Notes: generated from the sequence alone by a model not told the origin. A DNA stretch of 14,012 nt from a bacterium (GCA_023267475.1 JAHFND010000011.1:1-14012), one strand, 5' to 3'. Counted from the first letter of the stretch, positions 1 through 6,421 are shown. Numbers and translations: made by a program.

Positions 1-1
1 G

Positions 2-27
2 AAATCCGCTTTTGCGGATTTATTTGG
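2..27 (+). terminator. Hairpin, probable terminator at window edge
   Basis: A perfect 8-bp stem (2-9 with 14-21) closes a TTTT loop and runs into ATTTATTT on the + strand. It would end a + strand transcript coming from outside the window. The reverse strand has no good T run after the stem, so the + reading is preferred. The gene it serves is not visible. Confidence 0.5.
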
Positions 28-227
28 TCGATAAGAAAATGAACTGCTTCATTTTCGCGAGGAGTCGAATAGGGGTCGCGAAACTAATTCTGACGAACAG
101 AGAGTGAGGAAGTAGTTTTGTGACCGAATCTTTCCGTTGGGTCACAGATTATTTTTTCAAAAAATAGATGCAAGCAAAACATAAAATTAAAATTTTTTTG
201 TGTGTAGGTAATTTCGTTGTTTTCTCT
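28..227. other. Intergenic stretch with dyads, no gene recognised
   Basis: No protein or known RNA gene could be supported here. The stretch is rich in inverted repeats. There is a perfect 9-bp hairpin (35-43 with 48-56). An 8-bp pair TTTCGCGA/TCGCGAAA (53-60 with 76-83) shares bases with the first hairpin, so the two stems exclude each other. A third pair, GTGACC/GGTCAC (120-125 with 140-145), is followed on the + strand by an AT/T-rich run. The set could be a folded RNA on either strand or the tail of a transcript entering from the left; I cannot assign it. Confidence 0.3.
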
Positions 228-531
228 TTTATAAAATAGGAAGGCCACCGATGTTCCGGTGGCCTGGTTCCTGGCGAGCAGGTGTGAGACATTTGAACTT
301 TGTATTTCCATTACTGGATTGGAAGCAGTGTTCTTCTGCTTAAGGTTCTCCTCTGAGGTGCCTTCTGGCACTGTAATGATTCTTTCCATTTGGTCCTCAT
401 ACCTTGAACCTTAATTGGGTATGTATTCCTCCTGGCGATAGCTCACTCTAACTGGGTAAAAACTGTCTGGGGAATAAGCGACCCTGACTACCCGGTACTT
501 CAGTACACAGACCAATCTAACTTCGACTGGT
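228..531 (-). ncRNA. Candidate structured non-coding RNA, about 300 nt
   Basis: A near-consensus promoter (538-565) and a 9-bp terminator hairpin (242-265) bracket about 300 nt on the - strand. The interval is dense in short perfect stems. Examples are 495-498/503-506, 511-516/526-531, GTGCC-AGAA-GGCAC (352-365), AAGCAG/CTGCTT (about 324-342) and CATACC/GGTATG (about 395-420). A reading frame opens inside it (ATG at 387-389, GAGG five bases upstream). That frame runs straight through the terminator hairpin to base 84, which argues against its being the product. I looked for tmRNA, RNase P RNA and SRP RNA signatures and did not find them. A leader plus short peptide remains possible. Boundaries are inferred from promoter spacing and the hairpin. 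Confidence 0.5.
242..265 (-). terminator. Terminator of the 300-nt RNA
   Basis: A perfect 9-bp GC-rich stem (242-250 with 257-265) has a six-base loop. On the - strand it is followed by TTCCTATTTTAT, an interrupted T tract. The stem is strong and the tail is mediocre, so some read-through is possible. Confidence 0.6.
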
Positions 532-537
532 AGGTAC

Positions 538-565
538 AGTATATCAGATCTCTAGAATTTGTCAA
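538..565 (-). promoter_or_regulatory. Sigma-70-type promoter of the 300-nt RNA
   Basis: On the - strand TTGACA (560-565) and TATACT (538-543) are separated by 16 bases, one of the best promoter matches in the window. The -10 region reads CTGATATACT. It shares the half-site TGATATACT with the palindrome over the murA start (2147-2166), so common regulation is conceivable but unproven. Confidence 0.75.
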
Positions 566-580
566 GCCTTTTTGTTGAAT

Positions 581-616
581 ATCAAATAATACCTTATTTA
601 TAAAGCATTATTTGAT
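581..616. repeat. 10-bp AT-rich inverted repeat behind murA
   Basis: ATCAAATAAT (581-590) and ATTATTTGAT (607-616) form a perfect inverted repeat with a 16-base loop, just after the murA stop codon. No T run follows on the - strand, so it is at best a weak terminator for murA. It may instead stabilise the 3' end or be a protein site upstream of the 300-nt RNA promoter. Confidence 0.5.
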
Positions 617-624
617 CGCCCACA

Positions 625-2139
625 TTATACCCCCCTCAATACTGTAATCTTTGCACCTACACTATTTAAGCGTTCTGCTATATCTGCATACCCACGAGTT
701 ATGGAATATACATTGCGAAGAAGGGATTCACCACTTGCAGCAAGCATAGCTATTAAAATAATAGCTGTAGGACGCAGTGCTGGAGGGGATACTATTTGTG
801 CACCACGAAGCTTAGATGATCCAGTTATAAGAGCTCGATGTGGGTCGAGAAGTTTTATATCTGCACCGAGACGATTTAATTCTGTAAAATAAATGGCGCG
901 ATTCTCCCAGGTCCAATCATGAATAAGAGTTTGGCCTTCTGCAAGACAGCTTATAGGCACAAAGTAAGGTAGGTTGTCATTGTTCAAACCAGGAAAAGGT
1001 TGAGCGTGAATCTTCTCAGTGGGTGCGACCATCTTAGATGGATGTATTGTGATATCAACAAGAGTTGTCTTCCCATTTTTCGCTAAGTATTCTTTTGAAA
1101 GATTAAACTTTAGCCCCATACGTTTTAATTTTTCTAATTCAAGTGTTAGAAACTGTATCGGACATCGAGTAACAGTTAGTTTAGATTTTGTAACAATACC
1201 AGCTGAGATGAAGAACATACTTTCTATAGGGTCTTCACTATTATAGTGTTCTATATTTACATTTATTTCTTTTTTACCGTGTACTATAAGTGTAGTGGTG
1301 CCGACTCCTTCTATTTTTATCCCGAACTTCTCAAGTAAAAAACACACGTCTTGTACTTGATAATTTGGTGGTGCGAACATGATTGTAGTTTTTCCTTCTA
1401 TGCGAGAAGCTGCGAGTATGGCAGTAATTGCGCCAGTATCAGATGATTCAAAAAGCGGAATTGTTCCAGTGTGTAATTTTTTATATGAGATGTCATAATG
1501 ATTTTCTTTCGTTTCTATATTGACACCTAGATATCCGAGTGCATATTTATGTGAAGCGACAGTTCGTTCGCCCATTTTACATCCACCAGAATGAGGGAGA
1601 GTAAAATGGTTACTATAATGTATGAAAGCTCCTGCGAAAGTGAAGGAACGTATCTGAGTAGCTACAGCTTTGTTCATCTTGTTAAAAGAAAGTCTTTTAG
1701 GTGGAATAATTTCAAGCGAAGTGTCATTATTTATCCAGCGTATTTTTACACCGACTGATTCTAGTAATTCCTTGTACCTATAAACTTCTTCTATGTGAGG
1801 GATGTCACGCAAGATAGTAGTACCATTATTTACTAAAGAAGCGACCATCATATTTATGGCACCATTTTTTGAAGTATTGGTTTCTATTTTGCCAGAGAGT
1901 TTGCGTCCACCTTCTACTTTGAAGTCTATAGAATTTTTTATACTTACGATATTGTGATTTAAGACTTCGCTTATTTTATTCAGTTGATCTATAGTGACGT
2001 TTTGATTTCCTGATTCTATACGGGCGACTGCAGATTGAGAAGTCTTTAATGCTTTTGAAAATTCTTCTTGAGAAAGTCCTCGCTCAATGCGAAGTTTTTT
2101 AATGAAAAGTCCTATCTTTTCTTGATCGTTGGTAGACAT
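625..2139 (-). CDS. murA: HTH-fused UDP-GlcNAc 1-carboxyvinyltransferase (MurA type)
   Basis: MurA moves enolpyruvate from PEP to UDP-N-acetylglucosamine, the first committed step of peptidoglycan precursor synthesis in the cytoplasm. Residues about 8-66 form an XRE/Cro-type helix-turn-helix (LSQEEFSKALKTSQSAVARIE). Residues about 70-504 are the EPT-fold enzyme. By comparison with E. coli MurA, the catalytic residues appear kept: K91 (K22), R164 (R91), C187 in GGCKMGERT (C115), R192 (R120), D388 (D305), R456 (R371) and R482 (R397). A three-residue insertion precedes D388, in the segment PFPGLNNDNLPYF. Ordinary MurA is about 420 residues, and the excess is the HTH. The start is six bases behind a TATACT box with no Shine-Dalgarno, so the mRNA is probably leaderless. 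The adjacent palindrome suggests self-control. Enzyme family is secure; a regulatory role for the HTH is inference. Confidence 0.93.
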   Translation of the reverse strand: MSTNDQEKIGLFIKKLRIERGLSQEEFSKALKTSQSAVARIESGNQNVTIDQLNKISEVLNHNIVSIKNSIDFKVEGGRKLSGKIETNTSKNGAINMMVASLVNNGTTILRDIPHIEEVYRYKELLESVGVKIRWINNDTSLEIIPPKRLSFNKMNKAVATQIRSFTFAGAFIHYSNHFTLPHSGGCKMGERTVASHKYALGYLGVNIETKENHYDISYKKLHTGTIPLFESSDTGAITAILAASRIEGKTTIMFAPPNYQVQDVCFLLEKFGIKIEGVGTTTLIVHGKKEINVNIEHYNSEDPIESMFFISAGIVTKSKLTVTRCPIQFLTLELEKLKRMGLKFNLSKEYLAKNGKTTLVDITIHPSKMVAPTEKIHAQPFPGLNNDNLPYFVPISCLAEGQTLIHDWTWENRAIYFTELNRLGADIKLLDPHRALITGSSKLRGAQIVSPPALRPTAIILIAMLAASGESLLRNVYSITRGYADIAERLNSVGAKITVLRGV

Positions 2140-2145
2140 AAAAAA

Positions 2146-2166
2146 AGTATATCATATATGATATAC
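2146..2166 (-). promoter_or_regulatory. Leaderless murA promoter over a 20-bp palindrome
   Basis: Bases 2147-2166 read GTATATCATATATGATATAC, a perfect 20-bp palindrome. Its outer edge forms the TATACT -10 box (2151-2146, - strand), six bases before the murA ATG. No convincing -35 is seen. A protein bound here would block the polymerase. The nearest candidate binder is the HTH at the N-terminus of the encoded protein itself. Confidence 0.65.
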
Positions 2167-2169
2167 ACA

Positions 2170-2206
2170 AATATAAATAAAGAAACTCGGCGCGAGGCCG
2201 AGTTTC
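2170..2206 (-). terminator. Terminator of the orphan gene
   Basis: A perfect 10-bp stem (2182-2191 with 2197-2206) with loop GCGAG is followed on the - strand by TTTATTTATATTTG. It lies 18 bases beyond the stop of the 230-residue orphan gene and separates it from murA. Confidence 0.85.
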
Positions 2207-2224
2207 GGAAATGTGCTGTATTGC

Positions 2225-2917
2225 TTACACGGGAATGTCAGATGTCTTCGGCACGAAGTACTTTTTTTCTTGCGGTTCGCGTGTCGTGTCCATCTTGAAC
2301 AGGTCGATATCGAGCCCCCAGAGTGCCGCAGGGTCGAATTCGTCCAGAGGTCGTTCCAGGAATGTTTTTTCAATTACGCCGGATCTTCCTGTCTTTGCCG
2401 TGCCATACACTTCTGCCTTGTAGTGGCAATTGGCTTTAACACCGCTTAACTGTATGCGGAATTCTTCTCCGGAAATTTCCATATGCATTCCGTGCATACC
2501 GTGATTGTCTCTCTTTTTTAGCGTTATCACGATACGCTCATCGTCTATGAACAGACCGCACATCGGAGTGTCATATTCGTAGTGGTCTACCCCAAGTTTA
2601 GGAACGTGTGTCTCTTTCAGAAGGTGGGCGACGATGTACGACATGCTACTTCCATGATCACCTATCTTTACTTCGCTCTTTTGAAACAGGAAATCTGTAA
2701 CGATTTGCAGCTTAACCGAGAAATCTCCTTCATCAATACTTGCTGGTTGGAAATGAACTTTGTAGCCTGCTACCGTAGAGTTCTCAGAGAGGAGGTTTTC
2801 CTCTCCATCGATGAACCTGCACATCGACTCGATCAGCAGTCCGTATGGAAAGTGATACATCGTCCTGATCACGAATGTGTCAGGGAGTATATTCCGCAGT
2901 TTTTTCTGGTCGCCCAA
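2225..2917 (-). CDS. Hypothetical protein, GC-rich orphan, 230 aa
   Basis: I do not recognise this family. The product is soluble-looking, with no signal peptide or membrane segment. It has many acidic residues and alternating hydrophobics suggesting a mostly beta fold, and a Met/His-rich stretch NHGMHGMHME near residue 140 that could bind metal. The start chosen is TTG at 2917, because AGGAG lies about six bases upstream. An ATG at 2922 is out of frame and soon stops. This gene is unusual here: rows I counted are about 47-57% GC against 30-38% in neighbours, and it alone has a clear Shine-Dalgarno site. It has its own promoter (2950-2978) and a strong terminator, so it is a self-contained unit. 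Composition and layout point to horizontal gain. Coding status is supported by the long frame, the start signals and the terminator just past the stop. Confidence 0.75.
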   Translation of the reverse strand: MGDQKKLRNILPDTFVIRTMYHFPYGLLIESMCRFIDGEENLLSENSTVAGYKVHFQPASIDEGDFSVKLQIVTDFLFQKSEVKIGDHGSSMSYIVAHLLKETHVPKLGVDHYEYDTPMCGLFIDDERIVITLKKRDNHGMHGMHMEISGEEFRIQLSGVKANCHYKAEVYGTAKTGRSGVIEKTFLERPLDEFDPAALWGLDIDLFKMDTTREPQEKKYFVPKTSDIPV

Positions 2918-2949
2918 AGCATTCTCCTAGTAGGTAAGGTACGTGTTTA

Positions 2950-2978
2950 TTTCTACCACAAAAAACTGACACTGTAAA
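2950..2978 (-). promoter_or_regulatory. Probable promoter of the orphan gene
   Basis: TTTACA (2973-2978) and TAGAAA (2950-2955) on the - strand are separated by 17 bases, giving a leader of roughly 25 nt that holds AGGAG. It sits in the short gap behind the NRAMP-like gene, which shows no terminator of its own. Confidence 0.5.
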
Positions 2979-2992
2979 GATCGATATTAATT

Positions 2993-4258
2993 CTACTTAA
3001 GCAAGTTATAGAAGAAGTAGATTGTGAGGGATGACATTAAAACTGTAATAATAATTCCAAAGAAGTTACCAAGTTTTCCATTTGTTTTGTCACCCATTAC
3101 TTTCTTGTTATTTGCAACTAATAGAATAAGAATCATAAGTGGGGGAGCAAGTAATCCATTTAAGATTGCTGCATAATAAAGCATTGTCATTGGATTAATA
3201 GGAGAAAGATTTACAAGAATACCAACTAGAGTAGATAAAATAATAATCAAATAAAATCCTTTTGCTTGAGTGAATGTTTTACTCAACCCTTCTTTCCAAT
3301 TAAAAGCTTCAGCGATCGCATAAGCTGCAGATCCTGCAAGAACAGGTACAGCAAGTAGTCCAGTTCCGACAATACCTAATGTGAATAGTAATGATGCGAA
3401 GTTTCCAGCAAGGGGACGAAGAGATTCTGCTACTTGTGCAGCAGAAGTAACATTTGTTACTCCATTCGCTCCAAGTGTGGCAGCTGCAGTTATGATTATG
3501 AAGAACGTTACGAGGTTAGAAATAAACATTCCAAATACTGTGTCTGCTTTCATTTGTGCCATATCTCCTTTTGTGATTTTTGGAACACCACGACCCATGA
3601 CACGAAGTTTATGATGCATTATTTCTTCTTCCACTTCTTCATCAGCTTGCCAGAAGAACAGGTAAGGAGAAATAGTTGTACCGAGCATGGCTGTAATGTT
3701 TAGAAGATAAGCACTATTCCATTCCATTTTTGGTATAAGGGTATCGTATGCAATATGCCACCAATCCTGATGCACAGCAAACGCAGCGATAATGTATGCG
3801 AATACCGTGAGAGCTAAATATTTTAAGAAAGAAACATACTTTGGATAAGGTATGTAAACTTCAGTGATGATTGTAATTGCAGTAAGAATGACTAATGCCC
3901 AAGTGAACGGAATAGGGAGTACTAGTTGAGTAGCAGAAGCCATAGCACCTAAATCAGCGCCGATATTCATTATGTTTGTGATTGCAAGTAAAGCTATCGC
4001 ACCAAATAAAATCGGACGAGAGTAATGCTTCTTTAATATTCCAGCAAGTCCTGTACCAGTTACAAGTCCAATACGAGCGCACATCTCTTGAATTGCCACC
4101 ATAAATGGATATGAAAACAAAGCAAGCCAAAGTTGACCATATCCAAACATAGCACCTGTTTGTGAATAAGTAGCGATTCCTGATGGATCATCATCTGCTA
4201 TTCCAGTAATAACCCCCGGACCAAAAGATTTCTTGATGCGATTTATTAATGATTTCAT
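2993..4258 (-). CDS. NRAMP-family divalent metal transporter, atypical metal site
   Basis: A polytopic membrane protein of 421 residues with about eleven hydrophobic segments and the NRAMP/SLC11 fold signature at its N-terminus. Canonical members carry Mn2+ or Fe2+ using DPGN in TM1 and MPHN in TM6. Here TM1 reads ADDDPSGIATYSQTGA (D24-P25-S26-G27). The expected TM6 region reads TTISPYLFFWQADEEVEEE (I196-S197-P198-Y199). The Asn of TM1 and the Met of TM6, both direct ligands in characterised members, are therefore not where expected. The acidic run after TM6 is also notable. The protein belongs to a divergent NRAMP-related branch, and its ion is not predictable from sequence. ATG at 4258 is the start; no Shine-Dalgarno is seen. 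A set of 7-base repeats lies directly upstream. Confidence 0.85.
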   Translation of the reverse strand: MKSLINRIKKSFGPGVITGIADDDPSGIATYSQTGAMFGYGQLWLALFSYPFMVAIQEMCARIGLVTGTGLAGILKKHYSRPILFGAIALLAITNIMNIGADLGAMASATQLVLPIPFTWALVILTAITIITEVYIPYPKYVSFLKYLALTVFAYIIAAFAVHQDWWHIAYDTLIPKMEWNSAYLLNITAMLGTTISPYLFFWQADEEVEEEIMHHKLRVMGRGVPKITKGDMAQMKADTVFGMFISNLVTFFIIITAAATLGANGVTNVTSAAQVAESLRPLAGNFASLLFTLGIVGTGLLAVPVLAGSAAYAIAEAFNWKEGLSKTFTQAKGFYLIIILSTLVGILVNLSPINPMTMLYYAAILNGLLAPPLMILILLVANNKKVMGDKTNGKLGNFFGIIITVLMSSLTIYFFYNLLK

Positions 4259-4259
4259 A

Positions 4260-4301
4260 TAGTCACTAGTTTATAGTCAATAGTGAGTAGTTACTAGGGG
4301 A
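4260..4301. repeat. Six tandem 7-base repeats upstream of the NRAMP gene
   Basis: Read on the + strand, the units are TAGTCAC, TAGTTTA, TAGTCAA, TAGTGAG, TAGTTAC and TAGGGGA. TAGT recurs exactly every seven bases in the first five units; the sixth is degenerate. The array begins two bases before the transporter's start codon, so it must cover its promoter or leader. It could be a multi-site operator or simple slippage-generated sequence. Confidence 0.6.
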
Positions 4302-4333
4302 ATATAAACATATTAAATAAAAAACATATTTAC

Positions 4334-4363
4334 TTGACTAGTAAAGCAAATATATGTTATAAT
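4334..4363 (+). promoter_or_regulatory. Promoter of the 165-nt RNA
   Basis: TTGACT (4334-4339) and a consensus TATAAT (4358-4363) are 18 bases apart. A TG one base before the -10 makes it an extended -10 promoter. Transcription should begin near 4370. Confidence 0.8.
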
Positions 4364-4369
4364 ATACTT

Positions 4370-4537
4370 ATATAGGGTACATGATCAAAGTTTGTAGAGA
4401 CGATCATGGAAAGGGCTGAAGAAAAAATCCCTGGTTGGATACCGTGCCTCCGGACACCAACCCTGATCTTGTTGATGACAAGATTACAGTATTCGAGTTC
4501 ATCAAAAACATACCGAGATACGTGTCTCGGTTTTTTT
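4370..4537 (+). ncRNA. Candidate small RNA, about 165 nt
   Basis: A strong + strand promoter and an intrinsic terminator enclose about 165 nt with no convincing gene. All flanking genes run on the other strand, so it is not a leader. It can fold into serial hairpins: CATGATC/GATCATG (4380-4386 with 4402-4408), AGGG/CCCT (4412-4415 with 4429-4432), GGTTGG/CCAACC (4433-4438 with 4457-4462), ATCTTGT/ACAAGAT (4466-4472 with 4478-4484), then the terminator. The third hairpin exposes CCTCC (4447-4451), which can pair with Shine-Dalgarno-type sequence, as seen in C-rich-loop regulatory RNAs. A frame from ATG 4406 exists but runs through the terminator. I could not match it to tmRNA, SRP, 6S or RNase P RNA. 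Confidence 0.6.
4512..4537. terminator. Terminator of the 165-nt RNA, likely bidirectional
   Basis: ACCGAGA (4512-4518) pairs with TCTCGGT (4525-4531), followed by seven T on the + strand. On the - strand the same stem is followed by ATGTTTTTG, so it probably also ends the ABC exporter transcript. Confidence 0.85.
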
Positions 4538-4586
4538 ATGCGTGAATATGTAAGTATATATCTTCTAATGCTCTAACGGCATCTCC
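4536..4586 (-). pseudogene. Relic of a second trxB 3' end (16 codons plus stop)
   Basis: On the - strand this stretch encodes GDAVRALEDIYLHIHA followed by TAA. That is identical over 16 residues to the C-terminus of the intact trxB product at 6448-7368. Eleven of the sixteen codons differ, all silently (for example AGA for CGC, GTT for GTC, TTA for CTC). Homology stops three bases before the ABC exporter's stop codon. It has no start codon and no upstream trxB sequence, so it is a remnant and not a gene. The silent differences mean it is not a recent local copy but comes from a diverged trxB allele, left at a recombination junction. Confidence 0.85.
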
Positions 4587-4588
4587 TA

Positions 4589-6328
4589 TTAAGAAATTTG
4601 GTGTTCTACAAGGTTTTTATAGACATCATTTGATTCTAATAATTCATCATGTGTGCCTTCTCCTACAATCTTTCCTTTATCCATAACTATTATTTTATCT
4701 GCATCACGAATCGTAGATAGACGATGGGCAATAATGATAGTAGTTTTACCTTTTGATACGTCATTGATTGCTTCCATTACTTTTGCTTCATTTTCTGTAT
4801 CAAGAGAAGAAGTTGCCTCATCGAAGATAAGAATCTCTGGGTCTTTGATAATGGCGCGAGCAATACCTACGCGCTGGCGTTCACCGCCGGACAATTTCAC
4901 ACCGCGTTCGCCGATAAGGGTCTCAAATTTTTCTTCACCAAGACGGTGATAAAATTCTGTAATACGAGAATGAAGTGCAACTTCTTCTAGTTTTTTCTCT
5001 GCAGTTTTTCTATTTTTTTCTGTAACACCAAAAAGAATATTTTCTTTTACGGTATCGTCAAATAAATCGACATGTTGCTCCACGTATCCAATATGTTGGC
5101 GAAGTTTTTCCGCGCTTATATTTTGTATGTTTTTATTTCCTATCATTATTTCACCACTTTTCCATTCATACATACGAAGAATTAATCTTACAATAGTTGA
5201 TTTTCCAGAACCAGAGGCACCGACGAAAGCAACCTTTTCTCCTTCGTTGATTCGAAATGAAACATCTTCAAGTACGTCATTTATACCCGCTGGGTATTTG
5301 AAAAATACATTTTTAAATTCAATTGTGCCAGAGTTGTATGACCCTGATTTTTCTTCGTCAAATTCTGGACGTTGGTCGATAATGTTTAAATATTTTTCAA
5401 GTTCCACAAATCTTAAAGGTATTTGTCTAAATATACTATTTATTCTACCAATATTACCGTAGACATCACTTGTCCAAGAAAAAATAGCATATACAGCACC
5501 GATAGTGGTATGACCTTTAATAAATAAGACAACGACTAGTACGAGAGAGACGAACCGACTTATATAAATAAAAAAATTACGAGTATTTAGATATTTAGCA
5601 TTAGTGAGCCATATGCTAATGCTGTATGTAATTATTCTCAATCGGTTAGAAAGATATTTTTTTAAATATCCTTTTTCTTGGCCAGATAATTTTATAAGAA
5701 GAAGATGACTAAATGCCTCAGTACGTATTCTTCTTTGAGAATCCCAATTGTCTAGATTTTTTCTCATCAATGGACTAAAATATTTATTAAATTTATTTGT
5801 AGTGTATAGAAGAGAGATAAATGTCACACCAGTCCAGAGACCAATGACTGGTGAGTAGTATGATATTGCAGTAAAGGAAATAGCTATTGAGAATAATACA
5901 GGAAGCCCTTGAAGAGTGAGCGTTTGTATTATTGATTGGACGGCACTTTCCCCACGATTTATCACTTGTAATTTGATTGCAGAATGACTCTCAATATATT
6001 GAAATGCATTAAGCGAAAATATTTTCTTAAAAGAAAATTCTTGCAAATGCTGTTCAATAGGAGAATCAAAGTTTTTTACTTCATTTCTATCGGCAATATA
6101 ATTCACAATGATAGCAACAAGAGCAACTATAGGGAATATTCCTACATAAATATAAACTGCGTGTAAATTTTTGTTTACAAGTGAATCAATTATTTTTGAA
6201 AAAAGAATGGTAACTGATGTTCCAGTAAGTTGGATTATAAAAATCAAAACGATTTGTAAATACAAAAATTTATGGAATGGTTTTAATATTCCCCAGAGAC
6301 GAAATATTGTATAAAAATGTTTTTTCAT
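4589..6328 (-). CDS. ABC exporter half-transporter (permease-ATPase fusion)
   Basis: A 579-residue ABC exporter half-molecule that would act as a dimer in the cytoplasmic membrane. Residues about 20-300 are the transmembrane domain with about six helices. Residues about 335-579 are the ATPase, with Walker A GASGSGKST (370-378), Q-loop EQHVDLF (about 417), signature LSGGERQ (479-485), Walker B ILIFDEA (499-505, E504 catalytic) and switch His in IIAHRLST (H535). All ATPase residues are intact. The family includes lipid, peptide and drug exporters (MsbA/MdlB/LmrA type), and substrate cannot be told from this sequence. The gene is very AT-rich. It stands between trxB and a trxB relic, so it probably arrived by recombination. 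No Shine-Dalgarno precedes the ATG. Confidence 0.95.
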   Translation of the reverse strand: MKKHFYTIFRLWGILKPFHKFLYLQIVLIFIIQLTGTSVTILFSKIIDSLVNKNLHAVYIYVGIFPIVALVAIIVNYIADRNEVKNFDSPIEQHLQEFSFKKIFSLNAFQYIESHSAIKLQVINRGESAVQSIIQTLTLQGLPVLFSIAISFTAISYYSPVIGLWTGVTFISLLYTTNKFNKYFSPLMRKNLDNWDSQRRIRTEAFSHLLLIKLSGQEKGYLKKYLSNRLRIITYSISIWLTNAKYLNTRNFFIYISRFVSLVLVVVLFIKGHTTIGAVYAIFSWTSDVYGNIGRINSIFRQIPLRFVELEKYLNIIDQRPEFDEEKSGSYNSGTIEFKNVFFKYPAGINDVLEDVSFRINEGEKVAFVGASGSGKSTIVRLILRMYEWKSGEIMIGNKNIQNISAEKLRQHIGYVEQHVDLFDDTVKENILFGVTEKNRKTAEKKLEEVALHSRITEFYHRLGEEKFETLIGERGVKLSGGERQRVGIARAIIKDPEILIFDEATSSLDTENEAKVMEAINDVSKGKTTIIIAHRLSTIRDADKIIVMDKGKIVGEGTHDELLESNDVYKNLVEHQIS

Positions 6329-6353
6329 GTGTAATTTAAATAGTAACAGTATT

Positions 6354-6383
6354 GATAAAAAAATGTAAGTCTTGTTTTGTCAA
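6354..6383 (-). promoter_or_regulatory. Possible promoter of the ABC exporter
   Basis: A perfect TTGACA (- strand, 6378-6383) lies about 18 bases before a poor -10, TTTATC (6354-6359). It sits behind the trxB terminator, which makes an independent promoter for the exporter likely even though the -10 is weak. Confidence 0.4.
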
Positions 6384-6393
6384 ATAAGAATAT

Positions 6394-6401
6394 GGTATAA
6401 T
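6394..6401 (+). promoter_or_regulatory. Orphan extended -10 box on the + strand
   Basis: TGGTATAAT (6393-6401) is a consensus extended -10. A TTGTTT about 18 bases upstream could serve as -35. A transcript from here would hit the terminator at 6422-6446 within about 40 nt, and no gene is in between. It may be inactive, make a tiny RNA, or be a leftover of the rearrangement that placed the exporter here. Confidence 0.3.
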
Positions 6402-6421
6402 ATAGACAAGATAAAAGAAAA

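Noticed and set aside
84..389. 101-residue reading frame on the - strand with a GAGG site before its ATG
   Set aside because: It runs through a 9-bp terminator hairpin and its bases form several perfect RNA stems. The product matches nothing I know. A non-coding RNA explains the stretch better, though a short leader peptide cannot be fully excluded.
228..531. tmRNA, RNase P RNA or SRP RNA for the 300-nt transcript
   Set aside because: No tRNA-like ends or tag frame, no conserved RNase P core such as GAGGAAAGTC, and no SRP GGAA/AGCAG motif were found.
2582..2977. 131-residue open frame on the + strand
   Set aside because: It is antisense to the orphan gene and its promoter. The - strand frame has a Shine-Dalgarno site, promoter and terminator, while this one has none.
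4406..4576. Open frame of about 56 codons inside the small RNA (+ strand)
   Set aside because: It reads through the terminator and T run into the trxB relic on the opposite strand, and has no ribosome-binding site or recognisable product.
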